Shown: positions 33,101-43,115 of the stretch, in pieces
Numbering within the stretch: position 1 is the first letter of the stretch
How the letters are laid out: each line of letters starts with the position of its first letter
NCBI GenBank assembly: GCA_002086835.1
Contig: MVIG01000030.1
Span: 1-64,000 of the forward strand
DNA length: 64,000 nt
Direction of reading: 5' to 3'
DNA from: Mycolicibacterium porcinum
GTDB lineage: Bacteria; Actinomycetota; Actinomycetes; Mycobacteriales; Mycobacteriaceae
Made by a program: the position numbers and the translations under genes
Notes under the pieces: model-generated
Database searches by the model: none
What the model saw: the letters and a program-made list of their open reading frames with translations, nothing else
Told to the model about the DNA's origin: nothing

Positions 33101-34374
33101 TGAGTGCTCCTGGTTGTGCGGCCGAGCGCGATGTCGCGCACGGTGGACATGGAGAGATCGGTGGCTGTCTCGATCTCGTCGCCGGTGAGGGCGCCGCAGA
33201 CGCGGCCACGATGGATCACGTTGGCGAGCGCGCGGGCGGTGGCCGGCTCGTCCATGACGGTCGAGTCGAGCCGGTGGACATAGTTGCGCAGGCGGTTCGC
33301 AGCAGGTGCGAAGGCACCCCGGTAGAACGCGTAGGTCGCCAGGTACCGGGTGACGAGTTGGGCTGGGTGCATGTCCCAGCCCTGGTAGATGCCGCGTTCC
33401 AGGTGGCGCCGGACGAGGCGCGCGTGCAGCTTCCACGCCATGGCGACGTTGTCGGGGTCGCCGACCGGCAGGATGTTGGTCGAGCCGTCGGACATGTGAA
33501 CGCCAGTGCCTGCGACAGCCAGTTGCATGACGTTCTTGGCGTGGTCTGCCGCCGGGTGCTCCATCGACTGGTAGTCGGCGGCGATGCCGAGGGACGCCGA
33601 GTAGTCGTAGGTCCCGTAGTGCAGCGAGCTGACGCGGCCCTGGCCGGCGTGGATGAACTGCGCGACGGGTGCGCGGCCGTCGGCGCCCAGGATCGCCTGC
33701 GGAGTTTCGACCTGGACTTCGAAGCGGATCCGGCCGGCCGGCAGTCCGTTCGCCGCTTCGAGTGCGCTGGCGACCGCGACCATCGCCTCGACCTGGTCCA
33801 CCGACGTCACCTTGGGCAGGGTCAGGGTGAGCCCGTCCGGGAGGCCGCCGGATGCGACGAGTCCGCTGACGAACATGTCGAGCGTGCGCAGCCCGCGCGC
33901 CCGGGTGCCTGCCTCGAAGCACTTGAAGCGGGTGCCGACGAAAGGCGTTGCGGTGCCTGCGTCCAGCGCGGTCCGCAGGGCGGCGATCGCCTGTGCGACG
34001 TCGGCGTCCTCGGTCGCATCGTCGAAGGTGCCGTAGCCGTCCTCGAAGTCGATCCTGAGATCTTCGATCGGCTCGGTGGTCAGCTTGTTCTCGACGAGAG
34101 TCGCCAACGTGTCGGGCTCACAGTCGATCCCGGTACTCGCACCGACGAGTGAGGCCACCGCGTCCAGCCCGCCGGCGTCCTTCGCGGTGGTGAGAGCGGC
34201 GGATCCCCAGTCGGCGGGCATCGTCGCGGTATACCGGTTGCCCGGAATGTAGACCGTGTGGATCGGCTGCCGACGGCCGTCGTCGCCTGGGTATCGGTTG
34301 GCCAGTTGTGCATCAGCGGCCGAGAGGCGGCGGTCGACGTCGGCCAGCACCGCATCGTCGAGGCGTCGTATCAC
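33097..34374 (-). CDS. HpcH/HpaI-fold (DUF6986-like) lyase or synthase-like protein
   Basis: A 425-residue TIM-barrel protein related to citrate lyase beta, HpcH/HpaI aldolase and malate synthase. Metal and substrate segments are LRIDFEDGYG, RIRFEVQVETPQAILG and SSLHYGTYDYSASLGIA; PAQLVTRY and RGIYQGWDMHP near the end are typical of the DUF6986 group. Similar proteins sit in actinobacterial purine-degradation clusters. Ureidoglycolate breakdown yields glyoxylate, so condensation or cleavage of a glyoxylate-derived acid is a reasonable inference. The substrate is not known. Its promoter region carries an IclR-type palindrome (34416-34430). Confidence 0.75.
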   Translation of the reverse strand: MIRRLDDAVLADVDRRLSAADAQLANRYPGDDGRRQPIHTVYIPGNRYTATMPADWGSAALTTAKDAGGLDAVASLVGASTGIDCEPDTLATLVENKLTTEPIEDLRIDFEDGYGTFDDATEDADVAQAIAALRTALDAGTATPFVGTRFKCFEAGTRARGLRTLDMFVSGLVASGGLPDGLTLTLPKVTSVDQVEAMVAVASALEAANGLPAGRIRFEVQVETPQAILGADGRAPVAQFIHAGQGRVSSLHYGTYDYSASLGIAADYQSMEHPAADHAKNVMQLAVAGTGVHMSDGSTNILPVGDPDNVAMAWKLHARLVRRHLERGIYQGWDMHPAQLVTRYLATYAFYRGAFAPAANRLRNYVHRLDSTVMDEPATARALANVIHRGRVCGALTGDEIETATDLSMSTVRDIALGRTTRSTQ

Positions 34375-34415
34375 AGGTGTCCCTTCCCTATCCGGAAGTC
34401 TCCGTGATGACAGGA

Positions 34416-34430
34416 TTCCACAATGTGGAG
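34416..34430. promoter_or_regulatory. IclR/AllR-type operator upstream of the DUF6986-like gene
   Basis: TTCCACAATGTGGAG is a palindrome with TTCCACA and TGTGGA(A/G) arms around one base. It matches the outward-facing half of the permease operator and is 42 bases upstream of the DUF6986-like start. Confidence 0.6.
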
Positions 34431-34482
34431 TTTAAAGCGAGCTCCGAAGGGCGTTGATGTGCGTTATCCTCTAGCCACAGCT

Positions 34483-34499
34483 TTTCCATATTACGGAAA
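34483..34499. promoter_or_regulatory. IclR/AllR-type operator upstream of the IclR gene
   Basis: TTTCCATATTACGGAAA: arms TTTCC and GGAAA around 7 bases. It lies 53 bases upstream of the IclR start, so autoregulation is likely. Confidence 0.5.
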
Positions 34500-34551
34500 T
34501 AATTCTGCGTATGTTGGATGGAACGAAAATCATCGGCCGGGAGTGGACTGT

Positions 34552-35313
34552 ATGGCGGAGAAGTCGGGCGGCGTGCAGTCGGTGGAGCGGGCCTTCGAGT
34601 TGATGGAATTGATCGGACGTGCGGGTGGCGAGTGCTCGCTGACCGAGCTGTCGGCGGAGTCTCCCCTGCCGCCGCCGACGATTCACCGTCTGCTGCGCAC
34701 GCTGGTCAACATCGGCTACGTGCGCCAACTGCCCAATCGCCGCTACGCCCTGGGGCCGAGACTGATTCGGCTGGGTGAAGTTGCGAACCGCCAGTTGGGC
34801 GCGGTCGCCGCGCCGGTACTGCAGTCGTTGGTCGACGAACTGTCGGAGACGGCGAGCCTGGCGGTACTTGACGGCGACATGGTGATCTACACCGGACAGG
34901 TTCTGTCCCCGAAGCTGATGCCGACGAACAGCGAGGTCGGCAAGCGCGTCGGATTGCACACGTCCGGCGTGGGCAAAGCAGTCCTGGGCGAGCTGGACGA
35001 TGCGCGCATTCTGAAGCTGGTCACACAGTCTGGCCTTCCCGCACCGACCGAGAACAGCGCCTCGACCCTCTCCGCGATGTTCGCGAACGTCGAGCGCGTG
35101 CGCGTCGACGGCTATGCGATCGACGACGAGGAGTTCGAGATGGGTGTTCGCTCCGTCGCGATGGCGGTGCCCGGCGCCCCGACTCCGATGGCGATCGGCA
35201 TCTCCGGGCCCTCGGAACACATCGATGCGGAATTGATCGCCCGAGCCGTTCCCGCGCTGAAGAAGGCGACCGGCGTGATCTCGGAAGCCCTGATCGGCGC
35301 GAGGGAACGGTAA
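34552..35313 (+). CDS. IclR-family regulator of the ureide island
   Basis: A 253-residue IclR protein. A winged HTH (VQSVERAFELMELIGRAGGECSLTELSAESPLPPPTIHRLLRTLVNIGYVRQ) is followed by a GAF-like effector domain with HTSGVGKAVLGEL, GYAIDDEEFEMGVRSVAMAV and IGISGPSEHI. This is the AllR layout; AllR senses glyoxylate or allantoin. ATG 34552 follows GGGAG by 8 bases. Divergent from the DUF6986-like/allE pair. Palindromes of the same kind occur at four places in the island, so this is the likely shared regulator. Confidence 0.92.
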   Translation: MAEKSGGVQSVERAFELMELIGRAGGECSLTELSAESPLPPPTIHRLLRTLVNIGYVRQLPNRRYALGPRLIRLGEVANRQLGAVAAPVLQSLVDELSETASLAVLDGDMVIYTGQVLSPKLMPTNSEVGKRVGLHTSGVGKAVLGELDDARILKLVTQSGLPAPTENSASTLSAMFANVERVRVDGYAIDDEEFEMGVRSVAMAVPGAPTPMAIGISGPSEHIDAELIARAVPALKKATGVISEALIGARER

Positions 35314-35371
35314 CCTTCGGACTTACGCGATCCGCCCTCGACCAATACTAGAACGTGTTCTAATTCGGCGT

Positions 35372-36529
35372 ATGTCCAGTTCAGCCACGGGGCACGCTGA
35401 CCCCGCGTTCGCGGAAGTGAAAGCCGTCTTTGAGGCAGGTTTGGCCAACGGCGACGATCTCGGCGCAGCGGTGGCGGTTTTCGTCGACGGTCGTGCGGTG
35501 GTGGATCTGTGGGGAGGAGTCGCCGACCGACGGACTGGGCGCCCATGGACGCGCGACACCGTGTGTCCGACCTTTTCCTGCACCAAGGGTGTGACGGCGA
35601 CGGCTGCCCTCATGGTCGCTCAGCAACGCGGTCACGGCACCGACGAACCGGTGACCACCTGGTGGCCGGAATTCGCGCAGCACGACAAGAGCGAGACCAC
35701 ACTGAGCGACCTGATGGCCCACCGGGCCGGGTTGCCCGTCTTGGAGCGCCCGGTGTCAACGGCCCAAGCCGCGGATCCCGCGGCCATGGCCGACCTGTTG
35801 GCGCGCCAATCCCCGCTCTGGGAACCCGGGGCCGAACATGGCTATCACGCTTTGACTTTCGGATGGCTGGTCGGGGAATTCGTGCGTCGCCACACCGGCA
35901 TGACGGTCGGCGAGTTCACTCGGCGCCATCTGGGTGATGGGCTGCTCGTCGGCGCTTCTGGTGCGGCGGTGCGCGAGGCAGCTCGGGTCAGTTCGCCACC
36001 GCCGGAGCAGCGGGTCTGGAGCGCCGAGAACGCGGCGCCGATACCGGACGGCACCGTCGCCGAGATGATGGCCGCGTTCGCCGATTCAGAATCGCTGTTC
36101 ATCCGAGCGTCATCGAATCCTGTTGCTTCCTATAATGATCCAGAAGTACTGGCGGGCGGATGGCCCGCGGCTGGTTTGGTCACCACCGCTCGCGATCTGG
36201 CCAAACTCTATGACGACCTGATCAGCGGAACCCTGGTCGCGCCGGGCGCTCTGCGGGAGGCGATCACAGAACGCGTGCGCGGTCAAGACCGGGTGTTGCG
36301 CTTGGAAAGCGCATTCGGGCTCGGCTACATGCTGCCGTCGCAGAACTTCGTGGTGCCCGACCGTGCACAACGGACGGTTTTCGGTCACCCGGGGGCCGGT
36401 GGTTCGGTGGGACTGGCAGATCTCGAGCACAAGGTCGCTTTCGCCTTCGTACCCAATCTGCGCCGCGACTGGCTGGCCGGCGATCGCCGGGCTTACCGGC
36501 TCATCGCCGCGGTGTATGACGCGCTGTGA
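35372..36529 (+). CDS. Serine hydrolase of the beta-lactamase/esterase EstB family
   Basis: A 385-residue protein with the class C-like S-x-x-K motif in FSCTKGVTATAAL (about residue 69), a Y-x-x motif in EHGYHALTFGWLVGEF, and HPGAGGS near the C-terminus replacing K-T-G. Lack of a signal peptide and the HxG motif point to an esterase or peptidase-like enzyme rather than a penicillin resistance enzyme. It starts at ATG 35372, 58 bases after the IclR gene, and is probably not part of the ureide pathway. Confidence 0.88.
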   Translation: MSSSATGHADPAFAEVKAVFEAGLANGDDLGAAVAVFVDGRAVVDLWGGVADRRTGRPWTRDTVCPTFSCTKGVTATAALMVAQQRGHGTDEPVTTWWPEFAQHDKSETTLSDLMAHRAGLPVLERPVSTAQAADPAAMADLLARQSPLWEPGAEHGYHALTFGWLVGEFVRRHTGMTVGEFTRRHLGDGLLVGASGAAVREAARVSSPPPEQRVWSAENAAPIPDGTVAEMMAAFADSESLFIRASSNPVASYNDPEVLAGGWPAAGLVTTARDLAKLYDDLISGTLVAPGALREAITERVRGQDRVLRLESAFGLGYMLPSQNFVVPDRAQRTVFGHPGAGGSVGLADLEHKVAFAFVPNLRRDWLAGDRRAYRLIAAVYDAL

Positions 36530-36621
36530 CTGCGCAGCGCGACTGGCACGCGCGGTACTCCGGCGCTTGACATCAGGCCCTTTCCTTGAAGCGCTCCAGC
36601 TTTTCCTGAAGTGTTGAGAGG

Positions 36622-37011
36622 ATGAATCGCAACGTGCTCATTCGCGCCTTTGCCGCTCTACGGTTCACCACCGGCATAGCCGCATGGTTGGCTCCGAACA
36701 CCACAGGTCGACTCATGGGACTCAGCGCCGGCCGCGACCAGCCACTCACCACTCAACTCTTCGGCTCGCGTGAGCTGACCTTGGCGGTCGCGATCACCGA
36801 AACCTCTTCCCCGCGACTGCAAACTCGCGCGCTCCAGCTCGGACTGCTCACCGACCTCTTGGACATCCTCGCCGCCGTGCGTGGGATCCGGGCCCGAACC
36901 CTCTCGGCTACCGGCGCTATCGTCGCCGGAGGTGGTGCTGCACTTTTCGCAGGCCTCGGAGTCGGGGCGCTCACCAGTCGGGAGCAATCGTCCATGCCCG
37001 TGCCGGAATAA
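36622..37011 (+). CDS. Small membrane protein, DUF4267-like
   Basis: A 129-residue protein with about four hydrophobic helices (FAALRFTTGIAAWLAP, LTLAVAIT, LQLGLLTDLLDILAAV, ATGAIVAGGGAALFAGLGVGAL) and the F-G-S-R-E-L motif seen in DUF4267-type proteins. Function unknown. It is followed 58 bases later by an F420-type oxidoreductase. Confidence 0.65.
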   Translation: MNRNVLIRAFAALRFTTGIAAWLAPNTTGRLMGLSAGRDQPLTTQLFGSRELTLAVAITETSSPRLQTRALQLGLLTDLLDILAAVRGIRARTLSATGAIVAGGGAALFAGLGVGALTSREQSSMPVPE

Positions 37012-37069
37012 TTCCGCACCTGGCCAACTTGCCTCAGGAGTCGCATTTCCCCGACTCAGGAGCATTCAC

Positions 37070-37879
37070 ATGACCCGTCCCGTTCGCGTCGCCGTGCAGA
37101 TCCAGCCCGGCGGTGCGCCCGACTACCGCACGTGGCGCGACGCCGTACTGGCCGCCGATGACCTCGGCACTGACGTGATCTTCGGTTACGACCACTTCCA
37201 CCGCCCGGCGTTGGAGGCCATCGTCGACGGCAAGCCCATCCTGCTCGACGAGCAGCCCGACGTCGCCAACTTCGAGGGCTGGACCGCGCTCGCGTCGTGG
37301 GGTGAGATCACCTCGCACGCCGAGATCGGGCTCCTCGTCACCGGCGTCGGTTACCGCAACCCGGACCTGCTCGCTGACATGGCGCGCACAGTCGACCACA
37401 TCAGCGGCGGCCGGCTCATCCTCGGCCTCGGCGCCGGGTGGTACGAAAAGGATTACACCACCTACGGTTACGAGTTCGGCACCTTCGGCTCCCGCTTCGA
37501 TCTGTTCGACGAGAGCCTGATCCGCATCGAGAACCGGCTGGCTGCCCTGATCCCGCCGCCCGTGCGCAAGGTGCCGATCCTCATCGGCGGCACGGGGCCA
37601 AAGCGCTCGCTGCCCGCCGTTGCCCGGCACGCCGACATCTGGCACGCGTTCCAAGACCTCGACGCGTTCCGCAAGTCCAGCGACCGCGTCGACGAACTGG
37701 CGGCAACCTTCGGTCGTAACGGCGCCGACATCGAACGCTCGACGTTGTGGCAGAACGCCGACAGCGCCGATGCCTACCGCGAAGCCGGCGTCACGTTGTT
37801 CCAGACCGAGCTCACCGCCGACAACGGATACGACCTCACGTCCCTCAAGCAGGTGATCACCTGGCGGGACAACGGATGA
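37070..37879 (+). CDS. LLM-class F420-dependent oxidoreductase
   Basis: A 269-residue luciferase-like TIM-barrel enzyme. It has RVAVQIQPGGAPDYRTWRDAVLAADDLGTDVIFGYDHF at the start, RTVDHISGGRLILGLGAGWYEKDY in the middle and PILIGGTGPKRSLPAVARHADIWH. These are F420-binding-type motifs. ATG 37070 follows CAGGAG by 6 bases. Substrate unknown. It converges with a second LLM enzyme. Confidence 0.88.
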   Translation: MTRPVRVAVQIQPGGAPDYRTWRDAVLAADDLGTDVIFGYDHFHRPALEAIVDGKPILLDEQPDVANFEGWTALASWGEITSHAEIGLLVTGVGYRNPDLLADMARTVDHISGGRLILGLGAGWYEKDYTTYGYEFGTFGSRFDLFDESLIRIENRLAALIPPPVRKVPILIGGTGPKRSLPAVARHADIWHAFQDLDAFRKSSDRVDELAATFGRNGADIERSTLWQNADSADAYREAGVTLFQTELTADNGYDLTSLKQVITWRDNG

Positions 37880-37901
37880 CCACGATCTGCCGGCTGAATG
37901 G

Positions 37902-38726
37902 TCATGTGACCGCTGCTGGTGCGAGACGCTGTCGCCAGAGCGCCTCGTCGTCGTCGACCCCGGTGATCCGTAGCACGACCTGGTCGGCGCCGGCGGCGTG
38001 ATAGTCGGCAACCCGTGCGGCAATGGCGTCGACGTCGCCCGAGGCGGTGACCGAATCCACCAATCGCGGGGCGATGGAGACAATCTCGGATTCAGTGAAG
38101 CCCTGACGCCGGAGGCTGTTGCAGTAAGCCGGCGAAGTGATGAAGAAGCTCAGTGCAGCTGCGGCCGCGCGCCGGGCGGCGCTGCGGTCGGTGATCGGGA
38201 TGACCATCAGCAGCACGATGAGTTGACGGTGCGGGCCCAGCGTTGCGCGCGCACTCTCAACGTAGGACGGCGTCACCAAGAACGGGTATGCGCCTGCGGC
38301 GCGATCGCGCGCCAGCGCAAGCATTTTGGGACCGAGCGCAGCCAGGATTCGGGATTGAGCCGGCACACCGCCGGAGTCGAGATGGTCCAGGTAGCCGTTG
38401 AGCGTGCCGAGGGGACGCTGCCCATGTGCACCGCCGAGACCGACGAGAATGCGGTCCGGGTAGTCCTGATGAAGCTCACCGAAGGTAGCGACCACGTCAT
38501 CGGGTTTGACCCTGTCGACGGAAATGACCCCCGGGGCAACCTGAATACTCTCGGTGCTGCGGACGGCAGCAGCGAGCATCGGCAGGAGGTTGGCGCGCCC
38601 GCCGGGTATCCATAAGCTCGAATAGCCCAGCGATTCGGCCTGGCGTGCTTGATCGGCCGCATCGTCGAGGTTGTGGAATCCAACTTTGCTCCCCGCGAGA
38701 CCCACTGCGCGCATCGAACCCATCAC
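37902..38726 (-). CDS. LLM-class F420-dependent oxidoreductase (TIGR03620-like)
   Basis: A 274-residue luciferase-like enzyme. It is recognised by QARQAESLGYSSLWIPGG, RSTESIQVAPGVISVDRVKPDD, GRILVGLGGAHGQRPLG-type and ILAALGPKMLALARDRAAGAYPFLVTP. The ATG overlaps the preceding PPOX stop by 4 bases, so both are translated from one message. In mycobacteria such pairs handle F420-linked reductions of unknown substrates. Confidence 0.85.
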   Translation of the reverse strand: MMGSMRAVGLAGSKVGFHNLDDAADQARQAESLGYSSLWIPGGRANLLPMLAAAVRSTESIQVAPGVISVDRVKPDDVVATFGELHQDYPDRILVGLGGAHGQRPLGTLNGYLDHLDSGGVPAQSRILAALGPKMLALARDRAAGAYPFLVTPSYVESARATLGPHRQLIVLLMVIPITDRSAARRAAAAALSFFITSPAYCNSLRRQGFTESEIVSIAPRLVDSVTASGDVDAIAARVADYHAAGADQVVLRITGVDDDEALWRQRLAPAAVT

Positions 38727-39151
38727 GGCTCCCGACGGATGTCACGTGCTTCGCCGTCGGGTATCTCGGGATCAATGTGCCAGCTGATGACCCTCTCGGG
38801 ATGTATGCGCAAGACGTCGTGACTGAACCAATCCGGGGCGACGGGCGGCTCATCGACGACTATGGCCTCGGCGCGGCCGCGCACCTCGACCCCGCGACCC
38901 ATCCCCGGTTTGATCGCGCCGGGGACGTCAGGAGTCATGTCGTCAACGACCAAGCTGACCCTCGGATGTGTCAGGGCGTTGCGGAATCGCTGGGTAGCGC
39001 GGTGGTTGGGGCCACCGATGTCGATCGTCCCGTCAGCGTTGAGACGGAACCCCAGGGGACGCACGTTGGGCACCTGATCGGGCCCGACGGTGGCCAACCG
39101 GCAAAGGCTCTGCTGTTCCAGATATGCACGTTCAGCTGCGCTGAAAACCAT
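38723..39151 (-). CDS. PPOX-class F420-dependent oxidoreductase (TIGR04023-like)
   Basis: A 142-residue split-barrel protein. It has MVFSAAERAYLEQQSLCRLATVGPDQVPNVRPLGFRLNADGTIDIGG, then TQRFRNALTHPRVSLVVDD and VRGRAEAIVVDEPP, with a long C-terminal segment ending in HPERVISWHIDPE. This matches the mycobacterial F420 PPOX group. It is the first gene of a two-gene operon with the LLM enzyme. Divergent from the GMC oxidoreductase. Confidence 0.85.
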   Translation of the reverse strand: MVFSAAERAYLEQQSLCRLATVGPDQVPNVRPLGFRLNADGTIDIGGPNHRATQRFRNALTHPRVSLVVDDMTPDVPGAIKPGMGRGVEVRGRAEAIVVDEPPVAPDWFSHDVLRIHPERVISWHIDPEIPDGEARDIRREP

Positions 39152-39279
39152 GACCCGACCCTAGAATCTCAACCGTACTTCAGGTCAAGGTATGGAATCG
39201 GGACAGCACGCGCGGGAATGTGCACGGACCCGATCGGTATCGCGCACACTAGGACGCGCATCCGATGCCATGGAGGAAC

Positions 39280-40965
39280 ATGAGCCCCGTCGCCGAGTTC
39301 GACTACATCATCGTGGGAGCAGGCAGTGCCGGCTGCCTGCTCGCCAACCGGCTCAGCGCCAACCCTGACCACCGTGTGCTTCTGATCGAGGCCGGCGGCA
39401 AGGACGACTGGTTCTGGATCAAGGTGCCGGTGGGCTATCTGTACACCATCGCCAACCCCCGCACCGACTGGTGCTTCACGACGGAGGCCGATCCGGGTCT
39501 GGCCGGCCGCAGCATTCACTATGCCCGGGGCCGGGTGATCGGCGGCTGCTCGTCGATCAACGCCATGATCCACATGCGCGGCCAGGCAAGCGATTACGAG
39601 CTGTGGGCGCAGGCCACCGGTGACGACCGCTGGCGGTGGGGCGGCCCGGACAGTCCCGGCGAGACGCTCGCGATCTACAAGGAGCTGGAGGACTACTTCG
39701 GCGGAGCCGACGAGTGGCACGGCGCCGGAGGCGAGATCCGCGTCGAGCAGCCCCGCGTGCGCTGGAAGATCTTGGACGCCTGGCAGGCTGCCGCGGCCCA
39801 GCTGGGCATCGCTCCTATCGACGAGTTCAACCGGGGCGACAACTCGGGCAGCGCTTACTTTCACGTCAACCAAAAGCGGGGCCGCCGCTGGTCGATGGCC
39901 GACGCCTTCCTGCATCCGATCGCCCACCGCTCCAATGTCACCGTCTTCACCCAGACCCAGGCTGTGCGGCTGCTGATGGATGACCACGTGCACGAGGATC
40001 AGCGTCGCGGTGCCTGGACCACAGCTCGGCACCGGGCCACCGGCCTGCGGCTGCACAAAGACGGTCAGCTCGTCGACGTACATGCCCGCCGCGAGGTCAT
40101 CCTGAGCGCAGGCGCGATCGGCTCGCCGCATCTCATGCAGGTCTCGGGTTTGGGCCCGGCAGAGCTGCTGACCCAGCATCACGTGCCGGTGGTAGTCGAC
40201 CTGCCAGGAGTGGGCGAAAATCTCCAGGACCATCTCCAGCTTCGGACGGTCTACCAGGTGCAGGGCGCCCGGACCGTGAACACGCTGTACCGGAACTGGA
40301 TCACCCGTGGCGGCATGGGCCTTCAGTACCTGACGCTGCGATCAGGCCCCATGACGATGCCGCCCTCCACGCTGGGGGCCTTTGCGAAAAGCGATCCCGC
40401 GCTGGCCAGTCCGGATTTGGAGTGGCATGTGCAGCCCTTGTCGTTGCCCAAGTTCGGTGAGCCGCTGCACCGTTTCGGAGCGATCACTCCGTCGGTCTGC
40501 AATCTACGACCCAGCTCGCGCGGCCATGTGCGCATGGCCAGTGCCGATCCGCTGACAAATCCGAAGATCGCGTGCAATTACCTGTCAACTGACGCCGATC
40601 GTCAGATCGCCGTGAAGGGCCTCCGGATGACCCGGGAGATCATGGCGGCGCCGGCCCTGGCCCCGTATCACCCGCAAGAGCTGTTGCCTGGCCCGCAGCT
40701 GGTGAGCGACGAGGAGCTGCAGCAGGCTGCCGGCGAACTCGGCACAACGATCTTTCACCCCGTGGGCACCTGTGCGATGGGAGCCTTTGACGCACAGGGA
40801 CTTCCGCGGTCAGCGACCACGGTACTCGACACCGACTGTCGCGTGCAGCGCGTCGCCGGACTGCGCGTCGTCGACGCCTCAGCTATGCCCACCATCACGT
40901 CCGGCAACACCAACGCACCGGTCATGCTGATCGCCGAGCGCGCTGCGCGGGCGATCCTGGGATGA
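39280..40965 (+). CDS. GMC-family FAD oxidoreductase (choline/alcohol dehydrogenase-like)
   Basis: A 561-residue FAD enzyme that oxidises an alcohol. The N-terminal GAGSAGCLLANRLS binds ADP. GMC signature 1 appears as ARGRVIGGCSSINAMIHMRGQ and signature 2 as SAGAIGSPHLMQVSGLGPA. The catalytic His pair is in IFHPVGTCAMG and SGNTNAPVMLIAERAA (His replaced by Asn in the second). ATG 39280 follows GGAGGAAC by a short spacer. Resembles polyethylene-glycol/choline dehydrogenase-like proteins; substrate unknown. Confidence 0.92.
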   Translation: MSPVAEFDYIIVGAGSAGCLLANRLSANPDHRVLLIEAGGKDDWFWIKVPVGYLYTIANPRTDWCFTTEADPGLAGRSIHYARGRVIGGCSSINAMIHMRGQASDYELWAQATGDDRWRWGGPDSPGETLAIYKELEDYFGGADEWHGAGGEIRVEQPRVRWKILDAWQAAAAQLGIAPIDEFNRGDNSGSAYFHVNQKRGRRWSMADAFLHPIAHRSNVTVFTQTQAVRLLMDDHVHEDQRRGAWTTARHRATGLRLHKDGQLVDVHARREVILSAGAIGSPHLMQVSGLGPAELLTQHHVPVVVDLPGVGENLQDHLQLRTVYQVQGARTVNTLYRNWITRGGMGLQYLTLRSGPMTMPPSTLGAFAKSDPALASPDLEWHVQPLSLPKFGEPLHRFGAITPSVCNLRPSSRGHVRMASADPLTNPKIACNYLSTDADRQIAVKGLRMTREIMAAPALAPYHPQELLPGPQLVSDEELQQAAGELGTTIFHPVGTCAMGAFDAQGLPRSATTVLDTDCRVQRVAGLRVVDASAMPTITSGNTNAPVMLIAERAARAILG

Positions 40966-40989
40966 GTCGGTCGGTACCGAGGGCCCTCT

Positions 40990-41457
40990 CTACCTTCGAC
41001 ACAACGCACCGATCGGTGCAATCACACGCCCCGCGTGGTCGACCCAAACCGCTGTACCGTCTATTAGATCCGGGGCATACAACCGCGAACCGTCCGATGG
41101 CCACTGGACAAACTCGTAGCCGGCCAGTTCGTCCTGAACTACTGACGCGACCCAAACCATGGCCTGCGCGCAGGTCGCTTCAAGTGCGAAACCTCGGCCT
41201 ACTGAGAAGGCGCTCAGGTCTGCATCATCGGCCGTCGTCGCAAATCCGATCGCTACCGACCCGTCCGAGAACACGGCCAGCGTCCATTCGACGCTCTCGA
41301 GACTGACTGCTCTCCCATTCCGTCGGCATCCGAGATCACGGGTGACAGCTGCCACGGCCGCGGCCCATTCGGCCGGCAAGTCAGATGGAGCCCTACCGGC
41401 AAACGGAACCCGCCACTCACGTACGACACTCGGGCCACCATTTTTCCGCTGTGTCAC
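40990..41457 (-). CDS. Conserved hypothetical protein
   Basis: About 155 residues, from GTG 41457 or TTG 41463. It starts TQRKNGGPSVVREWRVPFAG, has SLESVEWTLAVFSDGSVAIGFATTADDADL in the middle and WVDHAGRVIAPIG at the end. No membrane helix or recognised domain. Only 23 bases after the stop of the small gene at 41481, so probably the second gene of that operon. Function unknown. Confidence 0.55.
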   Translation of the reverse strand: MTQRKNGGPSVVREWRVPFAGRAPSDLPAEWAAAVAAVTRDLGCRRNGRAVSLESVEWTLAVFSDGSVAIGFATTADDADLSAFSVGRGFALEATCAQAMVWVASVVQDELAGYEFVQWPSDGSRLYAPDLIDGTAVWVDHAGRVIAPIGALCRR

Positions 41458-41480
41458 AACCAAATACGGGCGACGGCAGA

Positions 41481-43114
<1,634 letters not shown>

Positions 43115-43115
<1 letters not shown>

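Noticed and set aside
33101-33922. Long minus-strand open frame continuous with allE
   Set aside because: It is antisense to nothing but lies in another frame of the DUF6986-like gene on the same strand. It is Arg/Pro-rich and without family features; allE starts at 33100.
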